Assembly: GCA_002869145.1 (NCBI GenBank)
Contig: PKTM01000011.1
Location: 386,236-450,235, forward strand
Reading direction: 5' to 3'
Length of the DNA: 64,000 nucleotides
Source: Denitrovibrio sp.
GTDB lineage: Bacteria; Chrysiogenota; Deferribacteres; Deferribacterales; Geovibrionaceae
Shown: piece by piece, positions 34,070-42,715 of the stretch
How positions within the stretch are numbered: the first letter of the stretch is position 1
Layout of the letters: the number at the start of each line of letters is the position of its first letter
The notes under the pieces: generated by a model
Seen by the model: only the letters and a program-made list of their open reading frames with translations
The model's database searches: none
What the model was told of the DNA's origin: nothing
Translations under genes and position numbers: made by a program

Positions 34070-35569
34070 ATGATGGAGAATATCCTAAGTATCCTTATTT
34101 TCTTCCCGCTGGTGGCGGCACTTTTCATCCTTATATTCTTTAAGAGTGGAAAAGCAACCATGTGGGCTGCCTTTGCGGCATCAGTGGTAGAGTTTATATT
34201 TACTATACCTTTGATGACCAATTTTAATAAGGCAAACCCCGGCATGCAGTTCGTTGAGAAGATGGACTGGATCCCGGCTTTAGGCATAAACTACTCTGTA
34301 GGTGTTGATGGAATTTCTATCCTTATGATTTTCCTTACAACTCTCCTGAGTGCGATTGCTATACTCGGCTCATTCAGCTATATCCAGAAGAGACAGAAAG
34401 AGTTCTACATCTCCATGCTTATCCTTGAGACAGGTATGGTGGGAACATTCCTTGCAATGGACTTCTTCCTCTTCTACGTATTTTGGGAGGCTATGCTTAT
34501 CCCAATGTACTTGATAATAGGCGTATGGGGCGGAAAGAGAAGAATTTACGCTGCTGTAAAGTTCTTTTTATACACATTCGCAGGTTCTGTACTTATGATG
34601 ATTGCTATCATCGCGCTTTACTTCAAGCATGGTTCAGTAACCGGCAACTATACATTCGACATTCTGGCCATAACAGCACAGCACGCAAGCTATGGTGTAG
34701 GATTCCAGATGCTCGTATTTGCGGCATTCTTCCTCGGATTTGCCATAAAAGTTCCAATGTTTCCAGTACACACATGGCTTCCTGACGCTCACGTTGAGGC
34801 GCCTACAGCAGGATCTGTTATCCTTGCCGGTGTACTTCTTAAAATGGGAACTTATGGTATGCTGAGGTTCTGTCTGCCTATGACAACTATCGCCTCCATA
34901 AAACTGATGCCTTTTGTTGCTGTCATGTCAGTGATAGCTATCATTTATGGTGCACTTGTGGCGATGGTTCAGCAGGACATTAAAAAACTCGTTGCTTACT
35001 CATCGGTTTCACACATGGGTTTTGTGACACTCGGTATATACGCTCTTAACCAGGCTGGTATCGAAGGCGGTATCCTCCAGATGTTTAACCACGGTATAAT
35101 AACTGGTGCGCTCTTCCTTCTGATCGGTCTTATTTATGAGAGAACACACACTAGGGAGATATCAGACTACGGCGGTATCGCTAAAAGCGTGCCACTGTTT
35201 GCTACCATCTTCCTTATCTTTACAATGGGTTCCATAGGACTTCCTTCTATGGGCGCTTTCATCGGTGAATTCCTTGTACTTGTTGGTGCATTTCAGGCAT
35301 TCTCCGACTGGGCTATCCTAGCTGCGATCGGTGTGATTTTTTCAGCCGTTTACATGCTGTGGGTATACCAGAGGGCATTCTATCAATCACTTAATACTAA
35401 GTGGGAGAACCTGAAGGATATGAACCTGAGGGAAGTTATTTATCTTTTCCCTCTTTTGGTCATCGTGTTCTGGGTTGGTATGTATCCTGAGACATTCACT
35501 GAGTACATGCATGCAAGTGTTAAAAATCTTGTTGAACACATGCAGACAGTCGCAGTGGCGATGAAGTAA
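34070..35569 (+). CDS. nuoM: NADH-quinone oxidoreductase subunit M
   Basis: NuoM is the middle antiporter-like subunit of the membrane arm. The 499-residue protein has the TM5 glutamate in FYVFWEAMLIPMYLIIGVWG. It also has FPVHTWLPDAHVEAPTAGSV and the Lys-containing helix KKLVAYSSVSHMGFVTLG. Two ATG codons are adjacent at the start; the first has GGGGGTGG upstream. Fourteen hydrophobic helices can be counted, as in the family. Confidence 0.97.
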   Translation: MMENILSILIFFPLVAALFILIFFKSGKATMWAAFAASVVEFIFTIPLMTNFNKANPGMQFVEKMDWIPALGINYSVGVDGISILMIFLTTLLSAIAILGSFSYIQKRQKEFYISMLILETGMVGTFLAMDFFLFYVFWEAMLIPMYLIIGVWGGKRRIYAAVKFFLYTFAGSVLMMIAIIALYFKHGSVTGNYTFDILAITAQHASYGVGFQMLVFAAFFLGFAIKVPMFPVHTWLPDAHVEAPTAGSVILAGVLLKMGTYGMLRFCLPMTTIASIKLMPFVAVMSVIAIIYGALVAMVQQDIKKLVAYSSVSHMGFVTLGIYALNQAGIEGGILQMFNHGIITGALFLLIGLIYERTHTREISDYGGIAKSVPLFATIFLIFTMGSIGLPSMGAFIGEFLVLVGAFQAFSDWAILAAIGVIFSAVYMLWVYQRAFYQSLNTKWENLKDMNLREVIYLFPLLVIVFWVGMYPETFTEYMHASVKNLVEHMQTVAVAMK

Positions 35570-35582
35570 GGGAGGTTAAGAT

Positions 35583-37022
35583 ATGACACCACAAGCAATA
35601 ATGAACCTTCTTTCAATATACCCAGAAGTTATTATGACCATGTTCGGCCTTATTCTTGTTGTTCTTGATGTAATGACAAAGAATGAGAAAAAGTCCATGG
35701 TAGGTTACTTCGGTATAGCGTTTCTGGTTATCACCGTACTGATTGCCTGGCCACCTGTTGGGAAAAAATTCCTAGGCTTCGGTAACATGGTGATGTGGGA
35801 CTCATACTCCTTTGTATTCTTCTTTATCTTTGCAATAGCTTATTCGCTGACAACACTCGGCTCTGTAAGCTATCTGAAAGAAAACGGAATACTTAAAGGT
35901 GAGTTCTATACAATTATGTTCTTCAGCGTAGTTGGAATGATGTTTATGGTATCCGCATATGACCTGACAGTGTTTTACGCTGGTATGGAAACAATGGCGA
36001 TATCCATGTACATCCTCGCTGGATTCAATAAAAAATGCGCAAGGTCGTCTGAGGCCGGTATTAAGTACTTTATCATTGGTGCTTTCTCTTCCGGTATATT
36101 CCTCTACGGTCTTACTTTCGTATACGGCGCAACAGGCAGCATGAACTATCTTGAGATAGCTGCTGCTCTTAAAGGCGGCGCAGCTTCCACCACAACTTTT
36201 AAGTTTGGTCTTGTGCTGATGCTTGCTGGATTTGCGTTCAAAATATCTGCCGTACCTTTCCATATGTGGGCACCTGATGTTTATCAGGGAGCGCCTACTC
36301 CTTCTGCTGGTTTTATGACAGTAGCTCCAAAAGCTGCTGCAATGGGTGCACTTATCCGCTTTTGCTGGATAGCACTTGAGCCTGTTGGAAACATGTTGGC
36401 ACTGTTCTTCGGCATACTTGCTGTTATAACGATGACATATGGTAACCTGGTAGCTCTTGCACAGAACAACGTGAAGAGAATGCTTGCTTACTCAGCCATC
36501 GCACATGCGGGATTTATGCTTATGGGTCTTGTTTCCATGAACCCAGAGGGCTACCAGTCTGTGGCACTTTATGCCATAATCTATGCCTTCATGAACATTG
36601 GAGCCTTTACACTGCTTGGCGTTGTGAAGAACAAAGGTATGATAGATGATGAGAGACTTGAGAGCTTTGCGGGGCTGTCTAAGACTAACCCTATGTATGC
36701 TCTCGGTATGCTGATTTTTATGTTCTCTCTTGCGGGTATTCCGCCCCTTGCAGGGTTCATAGGAAAATTTCAGGTAATCATGGCTACTATGAAAGCTGAG
36801 CTTTACTGGCTCGCTATCATCGGTGGTCTTAACAGTGCACTTGCATGTTACTACTACATGCGTGTCACAATTTACATGTACTTCAAAGAGCCAGAGTACG
36901 AAGTGGATGCAACAGTTTCACGTTCAGCTTTCATTACATCTTTTATAGGTGCAGTGATGGTGATATTGATAGGTTTCTTCCCTACGTTCTTTGTGAATCT
37001 TGTGAAGACCCTGTTAGTTTAG
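35583..37022 (+). CDS. nuoN: NADH-quinone oxidoreductase subunit N
   Basis: NuoN is the proximal antiporter-like subunit. The 479-residue protein has the Glu in YAGMETMAISMYILAGF and then PFHMWAPDVYQGAPTPSAGF. It also has the Lys helix VKRMLAYSAIAHAGFMLMG and FSLAGIPPLAGFIGKF. Its partner helices and overall length match the family. It is the last nuo gene and is followed 11 bases later by a ferritin-like gene. Confidence 0.97.
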   Translation: MTPQAIMNLLSIYPEVIMTMFGLILVVLDVMTKNEKKSMVGYFGIAFLVITVLIAWPPVGKKFLGFGNMVMWDSYSFVFFFIFAIAYSLTTLGSVSYLKENGILKGEFYTIMFFSVVGMMFMVSAYDLTVFYAGMETMAISMYILAGFNKKCARSSEAGIKYFIIGAFSSGIFLYGLTFVYGATGSMNYLEIAAALKGGAASTTTFKFGLVLMLAGFAFKISAVPFHMWAPDVYQGAPTPSAGFMTVAPKAAAMGALIRFCWIALEPVGNMLALFFGILAVITMTYGNLVALAQNNVKRMLAYSAIAHAGFMLMGLVSMNPEGYQSVALYAIIYAFMNIGAFTLLGVVKNKGMIDDERLESFAGLSKTNPMYALGMLIFMFSLAGIPPLAGFIGKFQVIMATMKAELYWLAIIGGLNSALACYYYMRVTIYMYFKEPEYEVDATVSRSAFITSFIGAVMVILIGFFPTFFVNLVKTLLV

Positions 37023-37033
37023 GAGTGATATAA

Positions 37034-37495
37034 ATGGAAGCAACAGTTGTTGAGGCTTTGAAAGAAGCCGCACGGAAAGAACAGCTCACATATGACTTTT
37101 ACGAGAAACTTCTCTCTTTGGTATCTGAACTTTCCTCTAAAGCTATTATTAAAGAGCTGATGGAGACAAAGCTTAGGTTTAAGAATGAGATAGAATCAGC
37201 TGTCGAATGTGGATGCCTGGATAAACTGGGGCTTGACTCCTCATGTAAACTTAGAGATCTTGGGATAGGCAGAACAGGTCATTCAGAGGTTGTAAAGCCA
37301 GACCTGAATGTTCAGGAACTACTCCTTATAGCCATCAGGCACGAAGATGGTTCTATGAAATTCTATGAGCAGATGGCTGAAAAATTCACCGGAACAGAAG
37401 CCGGAGAAGCATTTCAGAGGCTGGCTTATGATGTTGCCTGTCATAAGAAAGATATTCAGTATATTTACGATGACCTCGTAAACATCGAAAACTAA
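37034..37495 (+). CDS. Ferritin-like (rubrerythrin-type) four-helix protein with degenerate metal ligands
   Basis: This 153-residue protein is built of two helical hairpins. The first helix (KEAARKEQLTYDFYEKLLS) and third helix (AIRHEDGSMKFYEQMAEKF) look like rubrerythrin helices with an ExxxxxFY pattern. The second and fourth helices should carry ExxH, but read ETKLRFKNE and YDVACHKKD. At most part of the diiron site remains. It lacks the rubredoxin domain. It is encoded right after nuoN, likely in the same transcript, ahead of a strong terminator. It may be a stress or assembly protein for the complex; that is inference. Confidence 0.7.
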   Translation: MEATVVEALKEAARKEQLTYDFYEKLLSLVSELSSKAIIKELMETKLRFKNEIESAVECGCLDKLGLDSSCKLRDLGIGRTGHSEVVKPDLNVQELLLIAIRHEDGSMKFYEQMAEKFTGTEAGEAFQRLAYDVACHKKDIQYIYDDLVNIEN

Positions 37496-37501
37496 TAAAC
37501 T

Positions 37502-37530
37502 AAGGCGGCTCATTGAGCCGCCTTTTTTTT
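37502..37530 (+). terminator. Rho-independent terminator of the nuo operon
   Basis: AAGGCGGCTCA/TGAGCCGCCTT forms an 11-pair stem with a very short loop, followed by a run of T. It lies 6 bases after the ferritin-like gene and overlaps the 3' end of the convergent gene at 37529. On the minus strand only weak T-rich sequence follows, so it mainly serves the plus strand. Confidence 0.93.
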
Positions 37531-38212
37531 ATTTACATAAGAGAGTGAAATCTGCACTGATGCTGATGTCTTCGTTATTTTTATCTGGTGTAGTGGATTG
37601 AAAAGACTCAGCGGATGATCTTGCAAGCATAGGAGTTCCGTTAGGTGGCGGTGTAGCTCCTCTGTAAGTAACATAAGTGGTGTAGCACTTTCTGGAGAGC
37701 GCTTCTCCGTATGTCACACGCTTTATATCTATTTCTGAAAGCACTTTTATTTTAAGCTCAGCATGTATTTCATCTTTTACATTTTCTGAAACAGTCCACT
37801 GTACTGGGCTTATAGAAGTTACGTAAGATTTATTAGCAGCTGTGACAGAATCCAGATCGTTCAAAACTTTGTCAAATTCAGATATGTTTGAGAAACTGCA
37901 AGGTGACATTATTTTAGCTGAATATCCCTCTAGATTTCTGGTGTTGTTGCTGTAACTGTATTTTGGACTTATCTGGTAGCTGGAAAAACTGCATGTGGAT
38001 GAATGTGCATTGATAATAGTTGCAATCTTTTCTATCCCAATCGATGCAGTTTTAAAATCTTCAACAGTATAGGTAATCGTTAAGTTAGATTTCATGACAT
38101 CAGGGCTTACTGATTTGGAAGCGGTGGCTTTGTCATTAATCCTGGTTGGAATCTCTGCGGCTATTGACATATGAACTGTAAAAACCATTAATAACACGAT
38201 AAAAAAACGCAT
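37529..38212 (-). CDS. Secreted SIMPL-domain-like (DUF541) protein
   Basis: This 227-residue protein has a clear Sec signal peptide (hydrophobic run ending SIAAE near residue 19). The middle resembles SIMPL/DUF541 proteins. It starts with a strand containing TYTVEDFKTASIGIEKIATI, then an extended YSNNTRNLEGYSAKIM segment and SEFDKVLNDLDSV, which match the family order. Four Cys residues (CSFSSY, PCSF, KCYTT and LLCK) could form disulfides in the periplasm. The family's function is poorly defined. It is the last of three secreted-protein genes in a row. Confidence 0.6.
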   Translation of the reverse strand: MRFFIVLLMVFTVHMSIAAEIPTRINDKATASKSVSPDVMKSNLTITYTVEDFKTASIGIEKIATIINAHSSTCSFSSYQISPKYSYSNNTRNLEGYSAKIMSPCSFSNISEFDKVLNDLDSVTAANKSYVTSISPVQWTVSENVKDEIHAELKIKVLSEIDIKRVTYGEALSRKCYTTYVTYRGATPPPNGTPMLARSSAESFQSTTPDKNNEDISISADFTLLCK

Positions 38213-38221
38213 GTTTACTCC

Positions 38222-38674
38222 TTATTTATATACATCGCCATCGTATTTGATAATATTACCATCAACAGAGATATCATTAAAGCCATTAGAGGTAGCATCA
38301 AGGACTTTAATGTCAAAAGACTGTGTACGCGCCTGAGTTTCTATCTTATGAAAAGAGTAGTCATTTGCGATAAGTATATATAAAGGGTAGGCACCATTTT
38401 GTTGAAATTTGAAGTTATCAAGTGTACCGATTATATCTTTTATTCCGTCGTTATTCAGATCTGCGTTAAGAGTTAAAAAATCTTCCTCTGTCAGCCTAAA
38501 AGGGGGGAGTGTGAATTTTTGTCTAAACTTTTGTTTGGGTTGCATCACAAAACGCTCTAACACTGTGTTGTTATGAACTTGGTGTCTGAGAAAAGATCCT
38601 GTTTTGCCGCCGTATGTTACATTAGCACACGAAATTACTAATGCAAGTAGCGTGCAAACTATATATTTTGTCAT
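38222..38674 (-). CDS. Probable lipoprotein with one FG-GAP/EF-hand-like calcium motif
   Basis: The 150-residue protein begins with a signal sequence containing a lipobox, LVISC near residue 16. A cleavage at a normal signal-peptidase I site (VTYGG) is the alternative. It has a single Ca2+-binding loop like those of FG-GAP/VCBS repeats: DLNNDGIKDIIG near residue 72. No larger domain is recognisable. It lies 9 bases before the SIMPL-like gene and in the same direction, suggesting a joint envelope function. I do not recognise the family. Confidence 0.6.
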   Translation of the reverse strand: MTKYIVCTLLALVISCANVTYGGKTGSFLRHQVHNNTVLERFVMQPKQKFRQKFTLPPFRLTEEDFLTLNADLNNDGIKDIIGTLDNFKFQQNGAYPLYILIANDYSFHKIETQARTQSFDIKVLDATSNGFNDISVDGNIIKYDGDVYK

Positions 38675-38747
38675 AAAAACCTCTTTATATAAGCAATATA
38701 AGTGCTTACAGTGAAGAGGGCTAGTGGTTTTTATAAAGATTTTACAA

Positions 38748-39272
38748 CTATTCTAGACTCATGTCACCTTCTTCAAGTTCCTCAAAGGCGCTGTCAGCAC
38801 GTTTATGAGTAAGTTCATATTTAATAACGTCTGCCCGAGCTTGCTGATATTTGAGTATTATGTCTTTATCTATGCATGCTTGAATAAAAGCCACCTGCTG
38901 TTTCTTTTTATACTCAATACCAGTGAACTGCATGTTTTTTCTGATAAAAACAGGTGCATCAGGATCATTTTTGAATGCCATTACAAATTTTTTCTCTTTA
39001 GGGTCTTTAAGTTTAGAATAGTTTTCATAGATCACAGCTTCTATGATGCCAGAGAGTTCTTTTTGCATTTTAGGATATGTATCGGCTTTTGCCTTGTCGA
39101 TGGCTTCCAGCCCTCCGTATTGGTGTTCGTAAACACACACTTGAGACTGAACATTTGACATATACCAGTTTGGCGCACCTTCAATATTGACCTTTGCTGT
39201 ATAAAGTACGTATGTTTTGAAGAGATACGTAGCAAGTGTTTTCATTAAAGCTAAAGCAAGACCTTCAATCAT
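38748..39272 (-). CDS. Hypothetical membrane-anchored or secreted protein
   Basis: This 174-residue protein starts with a hydrophobic segment (LALALMKTLATYLFKTYVLY) that is a signal anchor or signal peptide. The rest is charged and probably helical. The fragment EGAPNWYMSN followed by the Ala/Lys/Glu-rich helix EAIDKAKADTYPKMQKEL has the order seen in LPP20-type outer-membrane proteins, but the match is weak. The last residues are acidic (FEELEEGDMSLE). It is the first gene of the three-gene envelope cluster. I do not recognise a function. Confidence 0.5.
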   Translation of the reverse strand: MIEGLALALMKTLATYLFKTYVLYTAKVNIEGAPNWYMSNVQSQVCVYEHQYGGLEAIDKAKADTYPKMQKELSGIIEAVIYENYSKLKDPKEKKFVMAFKNDPDAPVFIRKNMQFTGIEYKKKQQVAFIQACIDKDIILKYQQARADVIKYELTHKRADSAFEELEEGDMSLE

Positions 39273-39333
39273 AACTCACCCCAGTGATACTATTTATTAA
39301 TAATATCACGTTATGAGCGGGTATGCGTTGCGA

Positions 39334-39861
39334 TTATTCCATCCCAGTGACAATATAGTCACCTTCAGCTATACGCCTCTTAATTGCTTTTTTTAAAGTA
39401 TCTCTTTTGTATGAAGGAAGTCTGTCTATAAAAAGAACACCATTAAGATGGTCTATTTCGTGCTGTATTACACGGGCAAGAAATGCTTCAGCCTCAAGAG
39501 TAAATTCTTTTCCGTTCTCATCCTGAGCTTTAAGGATAATTTTTTCTGCTCTTCTAATGGGCTCATATTCACCTGGTACACTCAGACAGCCTTCTTCACC
39601 GAGCTGTTCCCCTTCTTCAGAAATTATCTCTGGGTTAATAACACGCAGGAGACTGCCTTCTTCTTCGGCCTGAGTTGTATCTATAACTAAAATGCGTTTG
39701 CTTACAGCTACCTGTGGAGCAGCAAGGCCAACTCCAGAATTTGCACGCATAGTTTCCATCATATTATCAAGAAGCAGTTTAAGCTCATCATTAAATTCTA
39801 TAACTGGCTCTGCCTTTTTACGTAAAACCTTGTCAGGGAATGTCTTTATATCAAGAATCAT
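39334..39861 (-). CDS. def: Peptide deformylase
   Basis: Peptide deformylase removes the formyl group from nascent N-terminal fMet. All three motifs are present: GVGLAAPQV, EEGCLSVPG with the Cys metal ligand, and QHEIDHLNGVLF with the HExxH ligands. The protein has 175 residues and a TGGAGG ribosome-binding site. It is transcribed away from nuo and lies 112 bases after the DUF721 gene. The partner gene fmt is not in the window. Confidence 0.97.
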   Translation of the reverse strand: MILDIKTFPDKVLRKKAEPVIEFNDELKLLLDNMMETMRANSGVGLAAPQVAVSKRILVIDTTQAEEEGSLLRVINPEIISEEGEQLGEEGCLSVPGEYEPIRRAEKIILKAQDENGKEFTLEAEAFLARVIQHEIDHLNGVLFIDRLPSYKRDTLKKAIKRRIAEGDYIVTGME

Positions 39862-39974
39862 TGTTCCTCCAGATGTATATTAAAATTTTATCCTCCATAA
39901 AAAGATGAAATTTAAAAATATTAAACTAATTTTTATTTAAAATAATAAAATGAAAGGTACATGTAAACAGAAAA

Positions 39975-40427
39975 TTAGCAGTTAAGGTAGTCTTCAATAG
40001 TATATAAAGTGAAATAACCGTAAATAGCTTTTCTGAATGCAGCCCTAAGAGCCTCATCTTCTATGGTGTCTATGAGCCTGTCTGCAAACTTTTTCTCTTT
40101 TTCAGTCATGGATTTTCTTGTGGGATAGATAATTTCTGAATCATTGAGTTTGCGATGTTTGTAATAAAAATTGATGTTGTCCAATTCCAGCCCTTTCATT
40201 TTAAGGCGCTGTATTAGCTCGCCTTTCAAAAAGCCTATCTCAGAGAGCCATGTCTGGTCGTGCACCGCAACATTCAGAACTACTTCAGAAACGCTGCCCG
40301 GTGTGGTGATAAAAGCAATTGTATCACCTGCACAATCGCTCCATAGTTTTTTTATTTTACTATAGGAAGCGAAGCCTTGCGGCATAGAGTTTGGAAGTAT
40401 CTCAGAGAGTCTCTTCATAGTTGCCAC
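39975..40427 (-). CDS. DUF721 / DciA-like protein
   Basis: This 150-residue protein belongs to the DUF721 family, whose best-known member, DciA, loads or regulates the replicative helicase DnaB in bacteria lacking DnaC. The N-terminal KH-like domain is recognisable. A helix has KIKKLWSDCAGDTIAF, and LNVAVHDQTWLSEIGFLKGEL is the VxVxSxxWAxEL-like core. The C-terminus is basic and probably flexible. The start is GTG 40427 or ATG 40418; AAGGTGG upstream fits either. The nearest neighbours are def and obgE. Confidence 0.75.
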   Translation of the reverse strand: MATMKRLSEILPNSMPQGFASYSKIKKLWSDCAGDTIAFITTPGSVSEVVLNVAVHDQTWLSEIGFLKGELIQRLKMKGLELDNINFYYKHRKLNDSEIIYPTRKSMTEKEKKFADRLIDTIEDEALRAAFRKAIYGYFTLYTIEDYLNC

Positions 40428-40519
40428 CTTATAGAATAGAAATTTTTTAGCCGCTAGTAAGCATCATGATATCTTGAGCCTCGAACGGCAATTCTTATCC
40501 ATAGGAATATTAGCTGGTG

Positions 40520-41536
40520 CTATTCGTCGTTTATTTCAGTTAACTCATTAAGAGCTTCATCAAGGTGCTTTATAAGCGAATCTGTACCTTGTTTAGCGAT
40601 AGCTGATATCTCAAAAAAGACTGCATCAGGTTTTTCAGATTTTAAAAATTGTTTAAATTCATCGAGATTTTCCTGATAAACAGAGTCCATTTTAGTAGCT
40701 GCAATAATTTCAGGCTTTTGAGAAACATCTTCTGAAAACTTATCCAGCTCTATTCGCAGTTTTTTATATCTTTCCACCATAGATTCTTCGTCAGAAGCAT
40801 CTATAAGGTGAAGCAGAAGTTTTGTTCTTTCAATATGGCGCAGGAATTGTATACCTAAGCCCACACCTTCGTGTGCGCCTTCTATGAGTCCAGGCATGTC
40901 TGCAAGGACATAAGCATTTCCATAAAGACCTTTAACAACACCGAGATTAGGAGTAAGTGTGGTGAAAGGGTAGTCAGCTACTTTCGGTTTGGCTGCGGAC
41001 ACTGTAGATATCAGAGTAGATTTCCCTGCGTTAGGTAATCCTATTATACCAACATCAGCAATAAGCTTAAGCTCAATGGCAAGTTTTACCTGCTCACCCG
41101 GAAACCCTTCTTCGTGTCTTCTGGGTGCTCTGTGGGTCGGTGAAGTGAAGTTTGCGTTTCCACGTCCGCCTCTACCGCCTTTGGCAACAATGATCTCTTC
41201 ATCCTGTTTGGTCAGGTCTGCTATTACTTCACCTGTTTCGAAATTTCTGACAACAGTTCCAATGGGAACAATAACAACTGCATCTTCCCCCTTGCGGCCA
41301 TGCATGTCTTTGCCTTTACCGTGTATGCCTCTTTCTGCTTTACGGTGGTAAATGTAGCGAACATCCATAAGAGTATGTTTTGTACTATCGGCACGGAGTA
41401 CAACATCACCACCAGGTCCGCCGTTTCCGCCGTCTGGTCCGCCTCTTGGCACAAATTTTTCTCTTCGAAAACTCATGCATCCGTTTCCGCCGTCTCCGGC
41501 AACGGCCAAAATTTCACAGGTATCTATAAACTTCAT
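40520..41536 (-). CDS. obgE: GTPase Obg/CgtA
   Basis: Obg is an essential GTPase linked to 50S assembly and the stringent response. The glycine-rich OBG domain (residues 1-158) starts KFIDTCEILAVAGDGGNGC. The G domain has G1 GLPNAGKSTLIS, G3 DMPGLIEGA and G4 TKMD. The C-terminus is short (338 residues), lacking the acidic extension of E. coli. No good ribosome-binding site is visible at ATG 41536, although the N-terminus is clearly right. It is separated from rpmA by a 246-base gap with a terminator. Confidence 0.96.
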   Translation of the reverse strand: MKFIDTCEILAVAGDGGNGCMSFRREKFVPRGGPDGGNGGPGGDVVLRADSTKHTLMDVRYIYHRKAERGIHGKGKDMHGRKGEDAVVIVPIGTVVRNFETGEVIADLTKQDEEIIVAKGGRGGRGNANFTSPTHRAPRRHEEGFPGEQVKLAIELKLIADVGIIGLPNAGKSTLISTVSAAKPKVADYPFTTLTPNLGVVKGLYGNAYVLADMPGLIEGAHEGVGLGIQFLRHIERTKLLLHLIDASDEESMVERYKKLRIELDKFSEDVSQKPEIIAATKMDSVYQENLDEFKQFLKSEKPDAVFFEISAIAKQGTDSLIKHLDEALNELTEINDE

Positions 41537-41598
41537 GTTATTGTTGGCACTATCAGAAACGCTGGTTTCTTCTGGTGCTCTCCTTTCTTAATGTTAGC

Positions 41599-41613
41599 AT
41601 ATGCATTGCATAT
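41599..41613. promoter_or_regulatory. Palindrome upstream of obgE
   Basis: ATATGCATTGCATAT is a perfect 15-base palindrome with a central T, 63 bases before the obgE start, inside the 246-base gap. It could be a repressor operator for obgE. No -35/-10 pair is clear. Confidence 0.35.
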
Positions 41614-41710
41614 TACAAAAGTTGTTTACAAAGGCACTTAAAAGATTTCTCCGATAAAAGCGTAATAAACGCCTGTTTATAAGGATCAGACCTTTATTTT
41701 TGTTAGTGCC

Positions 41711-41740
41711 AAAAAAAACCCACCGGGTGGTGGGCTTTTT
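41711..41740 (-). terminator. Rho-independent terminator after rplU-rpmA
   Basis: On the minus strand CCCACC/GGTGGG form a stem followed by eight T. It lies about 43 bases after the rpmA stop, ending the L21-L27 unit and leaving obgE with its own promoter. Confidence 0.88.
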
Positions 41741-41782
41741 AATTATCTTATTAGGTTGTAAGCCAAAAAACTTGTAAAGGAC

Positions 41783-42043
41783 TTACGCTCTTTCAGAAAT
41801 AATGTTGATGAATTTGCCTTGTGTGCCTTTGTCCTGAAACTTAACGTATCCAGGGATAAGGGCGAAGATAGTGTAGTCGTTTCCGATACCAACTCCGGTT
41901 CCAGGCTTAAATTTTGTTCCGCGCTGTCTAACTATGATGTTTCCAGCCAGAACTTCTTCACCGTCATACTTCTTAACGCCGAGGCGTTTCGAGTTCGAGT
42001 CCCTTCCGTTTCTGGTACTACCACCAGCTTTTTTATGAGCCAT
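41783..42043 (-). CDS. rpmA: 50S ribosomal protein L27
   Basis: L27 reaches the peptidyl-transferase centre with its N-terminal tail. The 86-residue protein begins [21 protein letters not shown], quoted here as the start of the tail, followed by VKKYDGE and [13 protein letters not shown]. The N-terminus starts directly with MAHKK, with no cleaved leader of the Firmicutes type. It is 11 bases after rplU in the usual rplU-rpmA order. Confidence 0.97.
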   Translation of the reverse strand: MAHKKAGGSTRNGRDSNSKRLGVKKYDGEEVLAGNIIVRQRGTKFKPGTGVGIGNDYTIFALIPGYVKFQDKGTQGKFINIISERA

Positions 42044-42054
42044 TAGACGCCTCC

Positions 42055-42369
42055 TTAACCTACTTTAATATCTTCGATCTTAATTGATGTAAGTGAAGAG
42101 CGGTGACCATATCTTTTCTTGTAGTCTTTACGACGCTTTCTTTTGAAAACGAGTAATTTATCGCCCTTCTCATGAGCTATTACTTTAGCCTTCACAACAG
42201 CACCCTCAACAAAAGGGGCACCAACTGAGAGCTGACCATTATCGCTCACTGCAAGCACATCGTTAATTTCAATAACTGAGTCTTCATCGGCTTTTATACT
42301 GTCAACCTTCAGCGTATCGCCGGGTTTGACTGAGTATTGTTTTCCGCCGCTTTTTATAATTGCGAACAT
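42055..42369 (-). CDS. rplU: 50S ribosomal protein L21
   Basis: L21 binds 23S rRNA. The start is ATG 42369, giving [17 protein letters not shown], the family N-terminus; GGAGGTACG is just upstream. An in-frame extension to 42414 adds unrelated residues. The C-terminal [29 protein letters not shown] is the basic L21 signature (shown here as a continuous region of about 30 residues, positions 62-90). The protein has 104 residues. Confidence 0.96.
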   Translation of the reverse strand: MFAIIKSGGKQYSVKPGDTLKVDSIKADEDSVIEINDVLAVSDNGQLSVGAPFVEGAVVKAKVIAHEKGDKLLVFKRKRRKDYKKRYGHRSSLTSIKIEDIKVG

Positions 42370-42390
42370 TTTATGCGTACCTCCACGAAT

Positions 42391-42405
42391 CCTGCCAGCC
42401 GCAGG
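42391..42405 (-). promoter_or_regulatory. Small hairpin in the rplU leader
   Basis: CCTGC and GCAGG flank GGCTG, giving a short stem 22 bases before the rplU start codon. L21 leaders are regulated by hairpins in several phyla. This one is too small to assign with confidence. Confidence 0.3.
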
Positions 42406-42465
42406 GAACATCACTTATACATAAGCTTATAATTTTAGTCAAGAAAAAAATGCATGTTTCAATTA

Positions 42466-42494
42466 TTGACAAACAGGAAGTGACCTTATATAAT
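42466..42494 (+). promoter_or_regulatory. Consensus sigma-70 promoter of rpmH-rnpA-yidD-yidC
   Basis: TTGACA (42466-42471), a 17-base spacer and TATAAT (42489-42494) match the consensus at every position. Transcription would begin near 42501, about 70 bases before rpmH. It lies in the gap between divergent rplU and rpmH. Confidence 0.88.
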
Positions 42495-42571
42495 CACGGG
42501 CTTACCAAATAGTAAGACAGTATAATAGTCTCTATATACAAACGATAAGAAAGAAATAAGGAGTAGTTGAG

Positions 42572-42715
42572 ATGGCACAGATGCTCACTATGAAGAAGCC
42601 CAGTAACATTAAGCGCAAACGCAAGCATGGTTTCAGGGCCAGAATGAAGACAAGAGGCGGTAAACTCGCCATTGCTAGAAGAAGAGCTAAAGGACGTAAG
42701 CGTCTTACAGTCTGA
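42572..42715 (+). CDS. rpmH: 50S ribosomal protein L34
   Basis: L34 is the small basic protein of the large subunit. The core reads [19 protein letters not shown], then [20 protein letters not shown]. In-frame ATG codons at 42572, 42581 and 42590 are possible. The AAGGAG ribosome-binding site at 42558 fits 42572, giving 47 residues with the extra MAQMLT in front. The end overlaps the rnpA reading frame by up to 44 bases. This gene is too short for ordinary gene finders. Confidence 0.93.
   Translation: MAQMLTMKKPSNIKRKRKHGFRARMKTRGGKLAIARRRAKGRKRLTV

Noticed and set aside
39862-39974. Leader peptide between the DUF721 gene and def (two GGAGG-like sites)
   Set aside because: The upstream GGAGG is followed only by ATA AAA TTT TAA; no convincing start codon or attenuator hairpin follows.
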